DNA from: an uncultured Draconibacterium sp. | GTDB lineage: Bacteria > Bacteroidota > Bacteroidia > Bacteroidales > Prolixibacteraceae | Direction: 5' to 3' | Length of the DNA stretch: 64,000 nt | Assembly (NCBI RefSeq): GCF_963675585.1 | Contig: NZ_OY776414.1 | Span: 227,001 to 291,000 of the forward strand | Shown here: piece by piece, positions 1-7,712 of the stretch | Numbering within the stretch: the stretch's first letter is position 1 | How the letters are laid out: the number at the start of each line of letters is the position of its first letter | Made by a program: the position numbers and the translations under genes | Notes under the pieces: model-generated | Seen by the model: the letters and a program-made list of their open reading frames with translations, nothing else | What the model was told of the DNA's origin: nothing | Database searches by the model: none

Positions 1-43
1 AGAAGATACCGGTGGCTTATTAAACAGTTTACTGGAAGGATAA
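1..43 (+). CDS. possible C-terminal tail of a truncated upstream gene
   Basis: The frame starting at base 2 reads about 13 codons (ending GGLLNSLLEG) and stops with TAA at 41-43. The Gly/Leu-rich ending looks like a real protein C-terminus cut by the window edge. It is too short to assign, and the other frames cannot be excluded. Confidence 0.3.
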   Translation, partial: EDTGGLLNSLLEG

Positions 44-179
44 ATCAGAATAAATATTGTTTTTCGAAGTAACTGCAAGACTGTAAAATCGGGCAGAATG
101 GAATACCCATGCCTTGTTTTGCGAAAAAAGAACACAAAAATAAAAACACATTAATTATTAATTTTTAAATAGTATTGAA

Positions 180-683
180 ATGAAAACTCTTTTAAAATCA
201 CTTTTAGCATTCGTCCTGTTTTTTGTAGTTGCCCAATCTCAGGCACAAATTAGTGTAGGTGGCGGTTTATGGTACGGTAGCGATATTAGCAGTATCGGTA
301 TTAGTGTAAACGGAAAATATGCATTTAACGAAAAATGGAGTGCAGCACCTGCCTTTACCTATTTTTTGGAAAAGGACTATGTAAAATGGTCGGCACTGGA
401 TTTTGATGCAAATTATGCAATAACCGATATTGAGAATGTTGGCTCGCTTTACGGCATTGGTGGACTAAGTGTTACTTTCTGGAAAGTAGATTTTGGGGAT
501 ACATTCGGCATGGGTGACTATGGAATTGATTTGGATGCTTCAGGATCTGATGTGGGCGTAAATCTTGGTCTGGGATTAAATGTAATGGCGTCAGAGAAAC
601 TGGCAATTGCCCCCGAAATAAAATATACCATCAGCGATGGTGGCTATTTACGAATCGGTGCCAAAATATTATTCGGATTGTAA
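180..683 (+). CDS. small outer-membrane beta-barrel protein
   Basis: This 167-residue protein has a clear signal peptide: a Lys near the start, a hydrophobic stretch LLAFVLFFVV, and cleavage near AQSQAQ. The mature part alternates aromatic and polar residues with many glycines and ends in a hydrophobic residue (KILFGL), as expected for an 8-strand OmpW/opacity-type barrel in the outer membrane. The ATG follows an AT-rich leader. A hairpin with 11-bp outer arms lies just downstream (699-740), so the gene is probably its own unit. No ligand or enzymatic role can be read from the sequence. The barrel assignment rests on composition and length, not on a named family. Confidence 0.7.
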   Translation: MKTLLKSLLAFVLFFVVAQSQAQISVGGGLWYGSDISSIGISVNGKYAFNEKWSAAPAFTYFLEKDYVKWSALDFDANYAITDIENVGSLYGIGGLSVTFWKVDFGDTFGMGDYGIDLDASGSDVGVNLGLGLNVMASEKLAIAPEIKYTISDGGYLRIGAKILFGL

Positions 684-698
684 AAAAATACTCAATCA

Positions 699-740
699 AT
701 TACGAAGAGAAGGTGCCTGGCTTGGCAGCCTCTTCGTAAT
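699..740 (+). terminator. hairpin downstream of the barrel gene
   Basis: ATTACGAAGAG and CTCTTCGTAAT form 11-bp outer arms, with further inner pairing (GGTGCC/GGCAGCC). The tail ATCTATTTTA is only weakly T-rich, so it may be a leaky terminator or a leader hairpin for the next gene. Confidence 0.55.
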
Positions 741-754
741 ATCTATTTTAATCA

Positions 755-1810
755 ATGGCTATGAAAAATCTTATTCTCATTTTATTGGTTACCCTGGGTT
801 TAAACTTACAAGCGCAGGAAGCAAAACGATACGCCCTTAAATCGGGTTACATAAAATACGAACTATCGGGGAGCACCAAAGGAACAAAAGAACTTTGGTG
901 GGACGATTACGGCAGAAAAACGTGCGAAGTGGAGAAATCAACCACTACCACAAAAATGTTTGGTATTAAAAACACGGAAGAAAAAAATACAAGCACTGTT
1001 CTTATCAAAGACAAATACTGGGTGGCCGATTATATCCAGAATTCCGGATCAACCGGAACTGTTCCTTACTACAACGAAGGTCAGGAATTTGTAAACGAAA
1101 TGACCGAGGAGGAACAAAAAGAATTTGCCGATGAGATTTTAGCTCAAATGGGAGGTAAAAAGGAAGGTACCGAAAATTTAAACGGTTACAGTTGCGATGT
1201 TATTAAAGTAATGGGAATTAAATCGTGGATACACAAAGGCCTTGTACTTAAAACCGAAGGGAAAATACTGGGAGTTGAAACCAATGAAATGTTTGTTGAG
1301 TTTAAACCAAATTCAAATGTTTCAGCCTCCAGATTTAATCCTCCTTCTGGTGTTAAGTTTGAGGATTTAAGCAGTGTTACTGGTGGTTTTATGGGAGCAC
1401 TGGGGGCTTTCGATGAGGAAATGGATGAAGAGGAAAACGAGGAAACAATCGCGATTGATTATTCGTTCGATAAGTTTAAGAAAATAGTAAATGCGTGCAA
1501 CATTGAAGGCTATCGTTGTGTGGCTGTAAATTCGTTTGAAGGAATGCACTCAGCTTCGTTTATGAAAGGAATGAACAGTGTAATGGTTATTGCCCAGTCG
1601 GATAAAAACATGGACAAAGACGAGGATCTGAACTCTTTTGATTCATTCAGACACAATGGCCACACTTGTCATTTTGGTGAAGAGGAAGAAGAGAATGGAT
1701 CGGCATTAATTGTAGAATATCCATCGGATGACATGATTGTTACGATTATGGCAATACCCGGAAAAAGTAAAGATGAATTGTTGAAAATAGACGATAAGTT
1801 ACAGTTTTAA
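755..1810 (+). CDS. exported DUF4412-like protein
   Basis: This 351-residue protein begins with a signal peptide (NLILILLVTLGLNLQAQ) and is predicted to be periplasmic or surface exposed. The mature part contains short beta-rich segments around the WWDDYGRK and YWVADYI regions. Its first half resembles the DUF4412 family of Bacteroidota exported proteins. An acidic linker (EEMDEEENEE) separates this from a second domain of about 120 residues. The start could be 755 or the in-frame ATG at 761, which gives a more typical signal peptide. A G+C-rich hairpin with a T run follows at 1834-1866. The function is unknown. Confidence 0.65.
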   Translation: MAMKNLILILLVTLGLNLQAQEAKRYALKSGYIKYELSGSTKGTKELWWDDYGRKTCEVEKSTTTTKMFGIKNTEEKNTSTVLIKDKYWVADYIQNSGSTGTVPYYNEGQEFVNEMTEEEQKEFADEILAQMGGKKEGTENLNGYSCDVIKVMGIKSWIHKGLVLKTEGKILGVETNEMFVEFKPNSNVSASRFNPPSGVKFEDLSSVTGGFMGALGAFDEEMDEEENEETIAIDYSFDKFKKIVNACNIEGYRCVAVNSFEGMHSASFMKGMNSVMVIAQSDKNMDKDEDLNSFDSFRHNGHTCHFGEEEEENGSALIVEYPSDDMIVTIMAIPGKSKDELLKIDDKLQF

Positions 1811-1833
1811 ATGCCTCTGAAATACCTTTAATT

Positions 1834-1866
1834 GCGGGCTGATTCTAAATTAGCCTGCTTTTTTTT
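1834..1866 (+). terminator. rho-independent terminator
   Basis: GCGGGCT pairs with AGCCTGC across a 10-nt loop (one G:T wobble), followed by eight Ts. It closes the DUF4412-like gene. Confidence 0.7.
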
Positions 1867-1899
1867 GTATTTGAAAACAAAACAAAAGACCATTTGTTT

Positions 1900-1907
1900 T
1901 ACTTTTG
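1900..1907 (+). promoter_or_regulatory. candidate -7 box TACTTTTG
   Basis: This matches the Bacteroidota TAnnTTTG -7 consensus, 46 nt upstream of the DUF3078 gene start at 1954 and after the preceding terminator. No convincing -33 TTTG is present at the standard spacing. Confidence 0.45.
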
Positions 1908-1953
1908 TTAAACGTTAAAATGTACAATCAACAAATAAAAACAAAAAACAGTC

Positions 1954-2820
1954 ATGAGAAAATTGTTAACTCTATTGCTACTATTCCCGTTAATTAGCTT
2001 TGCGCAAACAGAAGCTCCAAAAGATACACTTTGGACAACTACGGGAACTGCCACTCTGAACTTTTCGCAGGTTTCGTTAAGCAACTGGGCTGCCGGTGGA
2101 AAAAGCTCGATGTCGGGTGTGATGATTTTTAATTTAGCAGCCAATTATAAAAAAGATAAACTGAGTTGGGACAACACCTTCGATTTTCGTTACGGCTTTT
2201 TAAAAGAAGAAGATGTTGATTTGCGGAAATCGGACGATAACATAGACATCAGTTCAAAATTAGGATATCAGGCAAAAGGTAACTGGAATTACGCAGGAAT
2301 GCTAAATTTTAAATCGCAGTTTGCGCCTGGTTACAATTATCCCGATACCGACAACGCCATTTCAAAGTTTATGGCCCCCGGTTATTTAACACTTGGTTTA
2401 GGTATGGATTATAAAACCGATAATTTTTCTGCTTTACTGGCTCCCGTTTCGGGCAAATTTACGTTTGTTACCGACGATGCTCTTTCAGAAGCCGGTGCAT
2501 TTGGAGTTGATCCGGGAAGTAAAACACGCAGCGAATTGGGAGCAACGGTTAAGTTTGAGTACAAAACCGATATCATGAAAAATGTGGCATTTAATACCAA
2601 ACTCGATTTGTTCTCGAATTACCTGGATAAACCCGGTAACATTGATGTGGACTGGACGGCTAAAATCAATATGAAAGTAAATGATTATTTGTCGGCAAAT
2701 GTTGTTACACAATTGATTTACGACGACGATATTGATATTATTGATCCCGACACCGGCGAAGGTTCACCAAAAATTCAGTTTATGGAAATGTTTGGCGTTG
2801 GCTTAACATTTAAATTTTAG
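1954..2820 (+). CDS. DUF3078 family outer-membrane-associated protein
   Basis: This 288-residue protein has a signal peptide (LLTLLLLFPLISFAQ). The mature protein begins with WTTTGTATLNFSQVSLSNWA, a pattern characteristic of the DUF3078 family found across Bacteroidota. Repeated amphipathic strands and a terminal hydrophobic/aromatic strand (GVGLTFKF) indicate an outer-membrane beta-barrel. The family has no established biochemical role. The gene stands alone: a terminator precedes it (1834-1866), another follows (2846-2882), and a TAnnTTTG box lies upstream. Confidence 0.8.
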   Translation: MRKLLTLLLLFPLISFAQTEAPKDTLWTTTGTATLNFSQVSLSNWAAGGKSSMSGVMIFNLAANYKKDKLSWDNTFDFRYGFLKEEDVDLRKSDDNIDISSKLGYQAKGNWNYAGMLNFKSQFAPGYNYPDTDNAISKFMAPGYLTLGLGMDYKTDNFSALLAPVSGKFTFVTDDALSEAGAFGVDPGSKTRSELGATVKFEYKTDIMKNVAFNTKLDLFSNYLDKPGNIDVDWTAKINMKVNDYLSANVVTQLIYDDDIDIIDPDTGEGSPKIQFMEMFGVGLTFKF

Positions 2821-2845
2821 AAGTACAAAAGCATAAATAATTTCT

Positions 2846-2882
2846 GAACCGTTTCTTTGAAAAAAGGAGTGGTTCTTTTTTT
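2846..2882 (+). terminator. rho-independent terminator
   Basis: GAACCGTTTCTTT pairs with AAAGGAGTGGTTC (with G:T wobbles) around a short GAAA-type loop, followed by a run of about seven Ts. It terminates the DUF3078 gene. Confidence 0.8.
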
Positions 2883-3000
2883 ACGCATTCGCTTATTCTT
2901 TTCAAAATTGAAAATACCTTATTTGCTGACTCACAAGTAAATAAAGTTGGATTTTAATATTTATAGTAAAATTACATCGTTACACTAAAAAATAATTAGA

Positions 3001-3440
3001 CATGTAAACGATTTAAAATTGCTGCCGCAGGCCTTCATCCCGATTCAATCGGGACGAAGCAAAAAGTTCACGGCTGCTTTTGATCCTTACCTCCGTTTTC
3101 ATAATACCCAAATTCGGATGGGTGATCTCCTCGTATACTCGGAGCTTCCCGCTCTCATTAAGGTTTTATTTTAACTCCAGACAATGAACAAAAGAGGCCG
3201 TTCCACTGATGAAAGGACAGCAATCCAAAGACTTTGTTCGAAGCTTCGGCCTCGTCCGGTGAGCAGGAAAACAAGTGGTGTAGGCGTTAAAAAATTACTG
3301 CTGTTTGAGGAGGAACGACGAGTTTCAGGAATTTTAGCATACATCACGTAGCTTTTCCTAGTGAAGCGGGCGCAGCCTTGGTTTTTCTGTTTACTCTTTG
3401 GGCCAAGCCAAAGAGTAAAATCAGCCTGATAAGGCAAAGT
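3001..3440. repeat. non-coding repeat island with several hairpins
   Basis: The gap 2883-3531 has no credible gene. It contains an imperfect inverted repeat at 3031-3060 (core TCCCGAT/ATCGGGA), a GAGGCCG/CGGCCTC pair (3194-3200 with 3247-3253), and a perfect dyad TTTACTCTTTGG/CCAAAGAGTAAA at 3390-3419. A minus-strand ORF here (3171-3437) has an atypical composition and no recognisable family. The combination looks like the dispersed intergenic repeats seen in Bacteroidota genomes. The exact boundaries are a guess. Confidence 0.55.
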
Positions 3441-3531
3441 TGCATAATTCTAAGGTTGCAAGGAAGAACGATTGGACCAATTATATTCATTTTTCTTCTT
3501 GATTCTGATTTCAGGGAAACATGAATGTTTT

Positions 3532-4437
3532 TTACGAAAGCAAGGTTCCAAGTGTAATCAATAAAATTCCAACCAATATTCCAACAAGGTAAGCGCCTTT
3601 CTTTTTAAGGTTTTGTTCGCGAAAAATAAGCCCACCTATTACAAATGCTATTAAAACGCTTCCTCTTCGCAGAGCCGAAATAACGGAAATAAGTGAATCT
3701 TCGTAGCTGAGTGCATAAAAATAAAGGTAGTCGGCAATAATCAGAAAAAGTCCGATCAGTGGAATTGTCCAGCGCCATTCAAATCGAATGTTCTTTCTTT
3801 TTCTGATTTTTTCATTCAGTAAAACAAAAGGAAGTAAAATTACCACCTGGTAAACCGAAAACCATGCTTGCACTGCCACCCGATCAATTCTTCGGATAAT
3901 AAATTTGTCGTACAGACCGCTGCAGGCGCCCAGCAAAGTACCGGCAATTATAAAATAAATCCATTTGTTGCGCTTAAACTCAATGCCTTCAAGCTTTCCG
4001 GCGGTAGAGAAAAGGTAAAAGAAAGCAAGTGTGATGACAATACCTCCCCATTGATAAAGGTTTAGCCTTTCATGAAAAATTAAAAGTGCGCCTATTAATG
4101 TCCAAAGTGGGCCGGTTGCCCGAATGGGAGCTACAATGGTTATTGGCAGGTGTTTTAATGCAAAAAACGCAAGTACCCAACTCGAAACAACAATGGAGGA
4201 TTTAATGAGTACCTGAACATGTTCCAGCGGAGAAATTTGCGGAACAAACAGTCCGGTGCCTGTTAAAAGACCGGGCGATTTTACCGACAAAATAATAAAT
4301 GGAGAAAAGAAGGTTGCACTGGCCACTGTCGAAAAAAACAACACTGGCATAACCGCGTTGTTGTTTAACGATTGTTTTTTGAAAATATCATAGATACCCA
4401 AAAACAGCGCTGATGCTAATCCTAATATTGCCCACAT
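3532..4437 (-). CDS. EamA/DMT-family inner-membrane transporter
   Basis: This 301-residue, very hydrophobic protein has about ten predicted transmembrane helices arranged as two repeated halves, as in the drug/metabolite transporter superfamily with EamA domains. The first helix is WAILGLASALFLGIYDIF. The second half begins near WIYFIIAGTLLGACSGLYDKF, echoing the first. Substrates of this superfamily are very diverse (amino acids, nucleotides, purines, drugs) and cannot be inferred here. It is transcribed away from the thioredoxin cluster, and the two start regions face each other across 4438-4594. Confidence 0.8.
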   Translation of the reverse strand: MWAILGLASALFLGIYDIFKKQSLNNNAVMPVLFFSTVASATFFSPFIILSVKSPGLLTGTGLFVPQISPLEHVQVLIKSSIVVSSWVLAFFALKHLPITIVAPIRATGPLWTLIGALLIFHERLNLYQWGGIVITLAFFYLFSTAGKLEGIEFKRNKWIYFIIAGTLLGACSGLYDKFIIRRIDRVAVQAWFSVYQVVILLPFVLLNEKIRKRKNIRFEWRWTIPLIGLFLIIADYLYFYALSYEDSLISVISALRRGSVLIAFVIGGLIFREQNLKKKGAYLVGILVGILLITLGTLLS

Positions 4438-4594
4438 AATTTTTCTTAAGCGCGCAAATATAATCGATCGTAGTGTAAGTAATATTTCCTAAAGGTTATC
4501 AAATTCAACTATATCTATTCCCAATCGTTATTATCGATGAAGGTGCGAAAACCAAAAGAGATATTTATTGTTAGAAATAGGTACAAAACAGATT

Positions 4595-4819
4595 ATGGAA
4601 AAAATTAAACAAAAGCGGCTTGCTCTTATTTTTCTGGTGTTAGGCGCCATTGGCGGTTTTTTATACTGGAAATTTGTGGGTTGTACCAGTGGTACATGTG
4701 CCATTAAATCGGTGTGGTACTGGAGTACACTTTGGGGAGCTGCTGTTGGCTATTTGATAGGAGATTTTATTTCGGATATCATTAAGAAAATCAGAACGAA
4801 AAAGGAAGTACAACAATGA
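4595..4819 (+). CDS. DUF6132-like small membrane protein
   Basis: This is a 74-residue protein when started at the ATG at 4595. An upstream in-frame TTG at 4568 would add nine residues but is less likely. Two transmembrane helices are visible (LALIFLVLGAIGGFLYW and STLWGAAVGYLIGDFI), separated by a short loop with two cysteines (CTSGTC), followed by a basic tail. The layout matches DUF6132-type proteins of Bacteroidota. Its stop overlaps the ATG of the thioredoxin gene (ATGA), so the two are translationally coupled and the cysteine pair may be a redox partner. That link is an inference. Confidence 0.65.
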   Translation: MEKIKQKRLALIFLVLGAIGGFLYWKFVGCTSGTCAIKSVWYWSTLWGAAVGYLIGDFISDIIKKIRTKKEVQQ

Positions 4820-5124
4820 TGGCAAAGTTTAATAATGTAATTAATTCATCGCGCCCGGTATTGGTTGATTTTTATGCCGATTGGTGTGGCCCGTGCAAAC
4901 AAATGCCTGCCATTTTAAAACAGGTAAAAGATGAATTAAAAGAGCAGGTGCGAATTATTAAAGTGGATGTGGACAGAAATCCGCTAATTGCCACAAAATA
5001 CCAAATAAGAAGTATTCCAACGCTAATGCTTTTTAAAGAAGGAGAGCTGATCTGGACAGGAATGGGAGTGCGGTCGGCCAACGAAATTAAAAGGCTGGTA
5101 AAACAACAAATTGCTTCAACTTAA
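4816..5124 (+). CDS. thioredoxin
   Basis: This 102-residue thioredoxin-fold protein has the classical active site WCGPC at residues 23-27, preceded by VLVDFYAD and followed by the cis-proline region RSIPTLMLF. It has no signal peptide, so it acts in the cytoplasm as a dithiol reductant. Two ATG codons (4816 and 4819) are possible; the first overlaps the upstream stop in an ATGA junction. It lies between a two-cysteine membrane protein and a methyltransferase gene 6 nt downstream, and the three probably form one operon. The in vivo partner is unknown. Confidence 0.92.
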   Translation: MMAKFNNVINSSRPVLVDFYADWCGPCKQMPAILKQVKDELKEQVRIIKVDVDRNPLIATKYQIRSIPTLMLFKEGELIWTGMGVRSANEIKRLVKQQIAST

Positions 5125-5130
5125 CTTATT

Positions 5131-5913
5131 ATGGAAGACCTTCAGAACAAATTCTACTCCTCCATTTCTACCTTTTATTCCGAAATATTTCCGTATAATC
5201 CAATGCAGCTGAATTTTGTGCAGGCCTGCGTTGGAAAACTACACAATAAACATATTCTCGACATTGGTTGCGCTACCGGAGAACTGGCATTTCAACTGGC
5301 AAAAGCAGGATCGAATGTTATTGGTATCGATTTAAATGAAGACCTGTTAGCTAGTGTTGTCGGGTCAAGCGGAATCCAATCCGCTGATTCCTCTGCACGC
5401 GAACCGGAATTCGCGTTGCCTAATCCTAAATTCCAAAAGCGGAACATGCTTGAATTAAAACAAGATTTTCAAGGCGGGGAATTTGATGCAGTGTTGTGTT
5501 TTGGAAATACGCTTGTGCATTTAAATTCGGACGAAGAGGTTCTTGAAATGTTCGAAGGTGTGAAAACAGTAGTAAAACCCGGAGGGCAATTTTTAATTCA
5601 ACTATTGAACTACGATTATATTGTTGGAGAACAACGAAGTGAATTACCCCTGATTGATACGGAGAATATACGTTTTGTGCGGAAATACAAGTTCCCCGAA
5701 GATGGGGAACACATTCTTTTTCAAACCGATCTGGAAATAAAAGCGGAAAACAAAACGGTATCGAACGAAACCACTTTACTGGCACTAAAAAGTGCTAAGT
5801 TGACAGAACTTCTGGAAAGTGTCGGATTTAAAAACATTCAGCTTTTCGCCAACTTTAAACAGGAAGCTTTTGGTGGGAATCACATTCCATTGGTTGTAAG
5901 TTGCCAGAATTAG
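5131..5913 (+). CDS. class I SAM-dependent methyltransferase with in-frame repeat insert
   Basis: This 260-residue protein has the class I methyltransferase fold. Motif I is ILDIGCATGELAFQLAKAG (residues 50-68), the acidic end of strand 2 is VIGIDLNEDLL, and motif IV is FDAVLCFGNTLVHL. The substrate is unknown. Residues of about 78-100 do not fit the fold: where family members continue directly from the helix after strand 2 to strand 3, this protein has a Ser/Ala/Pro-rich stretch encoded by a palindromic repeat (5362-5430) that resembles the one just downstream of the gene (5923-5998). The insert is a multiple of three and preserves the frame. The insert lies in the loop before KFQKRNMLEL, where fold disruption would be limited. 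Confidence 0.85.
   Translation: MEDLQNKFYSSISTFYSEIFPYNPMQLNFVQACVGKLHNKHILDIGCATGELAFQLAKAGSNVIGIDLNEDLLASVVGSSGIQSADSSAREPEFALPNPKFQKRNMLELKQDFQGGEFDAVLCFGNTLVHLNSDEEVLEMFEGVKTVVKPGGQFLIQLLNYDYIVGEQRSELPLIDTENIRFVRKYKFPEDGEHILFQTDLEIKAENKTVSNETTLLALKSAKLTELLESVGFKNIQLFANFKQEAFGGNHIPLVVSCQN
5362..5430 (+). repeat. palindromic element inside the methyltransferase gene
   Basis: GGGTCAAGCGGAATCCAATC continues as CGCTGATT and aligns closely with GGGTCTTGCGGATTCTAATC at 5923. The second half, GCGAACCGGAATTCGCG, resembles the second arm of the downstream element. It contributes about 23 codons in frame. The boundaries are approximate. Confidence 0.65.
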
Positions 5914-5922
5914 CTCAATTAT

Positions 5923-5998
5923 GGGTCTTGCGGATTCTAATCCGCCATTTGTCCTTTTCTCTTAAGAAAAAAATCGCGGATTGGAATCCGCCAAACCC
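5923..5998. repeat. long inverted repeat / probable terminator
   Basis: Arms 5923-5945 and 5976-5998 are inverted copies of each other with about four mismatches. Each arm also contains its own palindrome: GCGGATT-CT-AATCCGC and GCGGATT-GG-AATCCGC. It sits between the convergent methyltransferase and PepSY genes and could terminate both. Confidence 0.75.
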
Positions 5999-6018
5999 AA
6001 AAGAATTTGATGACACAT

Positions 6019-7551
6019 CTACTTTCTCTTTTTTCTATAAACCAGCCACCAGATAAAAAAACCGCTTAGTAGCACCAGTAAAATACAAATGCCGGCAATG
6101 GGTACAAAAAGAATATAAAACATACCCAGCAGGTTTTCAAAAATTCTTCCGGTGTGAATTTCGAGCGATACGTTCCAAAGTGACATGGGAGCTGCCTTGC
6201 GCAATTCGTCCGGCATTTCCGGAAAAGTAAGTTTGTTTGTATCGGTATTCATTTCAATTGCACCACGGCTGTAATCGAACCACCAGCTTTTCCCGCCGGT
6301 TTGTACAAAACCAGCAACGGCATCAACGCCAATGGGGCGTGTCATTCCTTCGGGAGCCTGGCAGGCTTGTCCACTAAAAAAATCGCTCACCATTCCGTTC
6401 CTGATGTTCCACAAATACATGCCGCTAAACGATCCAACCATCAACTGGTTTTCGCCGACCGGTTCCAGAAGGTTACATCCCATTACGCTAACAGGAGGTT
6501 GCGACGGTGCCGGAACCAGTTTTTTTGTAAGCGTTTCATCTGCAAAATAAAATCCATCGGAAGTGGAAAACAGGTAGCGCCGGTTGCTGCTGTCCCAGTA
6601 AATGCGTCGTAATTTATCGAACCAGGGATTTGGGCTGTCGAGATGCGTACCCGGAATAATGCCAACTTGTTTACTGGCAATGGCAATTAAGAGTGGCGGG
6701 CGCAGGTGCATCCCCGAAAAGGTATTGATCACTAAAAAAAGTACAAATACATAACCTGCCACATTGTGCCAGTGCAGGTTTTTCTTTTTGAAAGAAACTG
6801 TATTTGTAACCGGTTTATTTTGTTTCTTTTTGCGCCTGATCCATTTGGGTAGAAAAAAATGGAGCAAACCTGTAACCGAGAGTAAAATAGTGACCAGCCC
6901 CAGTAAATCAACCAGTAGCTTGCCGGTTAAGCCAAACAATTCGCCACTGTGTAATTCCCAAAATGTATTAAAAAGTCCGGTTTCCCTTTTGTAATCAACA
7001 GGTTCGGGTAGCTGAATTTTTTCAAACTCAATTCCGTCGGAACTTTGTAAAAGGTAATGCCGGGTTAAAACCAGTAGCTGATTGTCTTTTAGTTCAATGT
7101 CTGTAATTCGTTCTTTTTCTACCGGAATATTTACTTTTTCCCAACGACCATTTGCAAGCGATCGTTTAAATAATCCCATGTGGGTTCCGGCAAATAGGGT
7201 GGACTTGAATTGTTTTACCGAATAAATCTTCCGGTTATCAATCCCCTTGGGAAAACCCTGGTTAAAATCTTCAAAAGTTTTAAGCTTGTCGTTTGATTTC
7301 CAAATGCCAATGTTGCCATAAATGAAACAGGCATCGCTTGTATTAAAAGAACCACGCACTCCTGCTAGATTCCAGTTGGAGTAGGTGTAATTTTCAGGGA
7401 GCAGGTTTCGTGAAATGTTAATTGACGAAAACGTTTGACGGTGGTTCATAACAATTCCCGAAGCGGCAAACAGAATGGCGATAACAGCAATAATAACTGC
7501 CAACCATTTATGAAATTTTTTGAAAAACTTTATGGCCCTGCTTTTTTTCAT
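6019..7551 (-). CDS. PepSY-associated transmembrane protein
   Basis: This 510-residue inner-membrane protein begins with a basic N-terminus and a helix (WLAVIIAVIAILFAASGIVM), as in PepSY-associated TM proteins. A beta-propeller-like periplasmic segment follows (short repeats such as GNIGIWKS and GTHMGLFKR). Next come a central pair of helices (LVDLLGLVTILLSVTGLLHF; HWHNVAGYVFVLFLVINTFS) with conserved His residues, a second periplasmic segment, and a last helix near the basic C-terminus. Related proteins are often tied to iron uptake or membrane redox reactions. The Crp/Fnr-like palindrome at 7602-7621 nearly matches the one upstream of nrfH, so co-regulation with nitrite ammonification is likely. 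The substrate is unknown. Confidence 0.75.
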   Translation of the reverse strand: MKKSRAIKFFKKFHKWLAVIIAVIAILFAASGIVMNHRQTFSSINISRNLLPENYTYSNWNLAGVRGSFNTSDACFIYGNIGIWKSNDKLKTFEDFNQGFPKGIDNRKIYSVKQFKSTLFAGTHMGLFKRSLANGRWEKVNIPVEKERITDIELKDNQLLVLTRHYLLQSSDGIEFEKIQLPEPVDYKRETGLFNTFWELHSGELFGLTGKLLVDLLGLVTILLSVTGLLHFFLPKWIRRKKKQNKPVTNTVSFKKKNLHWHNVAGYVFVLFLVINTFSGMHLRPPLLIAIASKQVGIIPGTHLDSPNPWFDKLRRIYWDSSNRRYLFSTSDGFYFADETLTKKLVPAPSQPPVSVMGCNLLEPVGENQLMVGSFSGMYLWNIRNGMVSDFFSGQACQAPEGMTRPIGVDAVAGFVQTGGKSWWFDYSRGAIEMNTDTNKLTFPEMPDELRKAAPMSLWNVSLEIHTGRIFENLLGMFYILFVPIAGICILLVLLSGFFIWWLVYRKKRK

Positions 7552-7601
7552 AATCTTCCGAGCTTATTCCGGTTCAAAGAAACTCAAACATAAAAAAATC
7601 C

Positions 7602-7621
7602 TTTGTAACAATTGATACAAA
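7602..7621 (-). promoter_or_regulatory. Crp/Fnr-family-like palindrome upstream of the PepSY gene
   Basis: TTTGTAAC-AATT-GATACAAA, 7 of 8 positions symmetric, centred about 60 bp upstream of the start codon at 7551. It shares the half-site TTTGTAAC and the 4-nt spacer with the site at 11181-11200. Confidence 0.65.
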
Positions 7622-7645
7622 CGACGGTATCTATTGTGCTAAACA

Positions 7646-7693
7646 AAATCACCGGTTGACTCAAATTACAAATTCGAAGTCAACCGGTGATTT
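7646..7693 (-). terminator. terminator hairpin after the porin gene
   Basis: A perfect 16-bp stem, AAATCACCGGTTGACT with AGTCAACCGGTGATTT, around a 16-nt loop, just past the porin stop at 7713. The T-tract is short (TTTTG), so termination may rely on stem strength. Confidence 0.7.
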
Positions 7694-7712
7694 ATGCAGT
7701 GAATTACTCTAT

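Noticed and set aside
637-840. 67-residue ORF bridging the barrel and DUF4412-like genes
   Set aside because: It overlaps both real genes and runs through the hairpin at 699-740.
3171-3437. 88-residue ORF on the minus strand in the repeat island
   Set aside because: It lies entirely within palindrome-rich repeat DNA, has no domain, and its composition looks like translated non-coding sequence.
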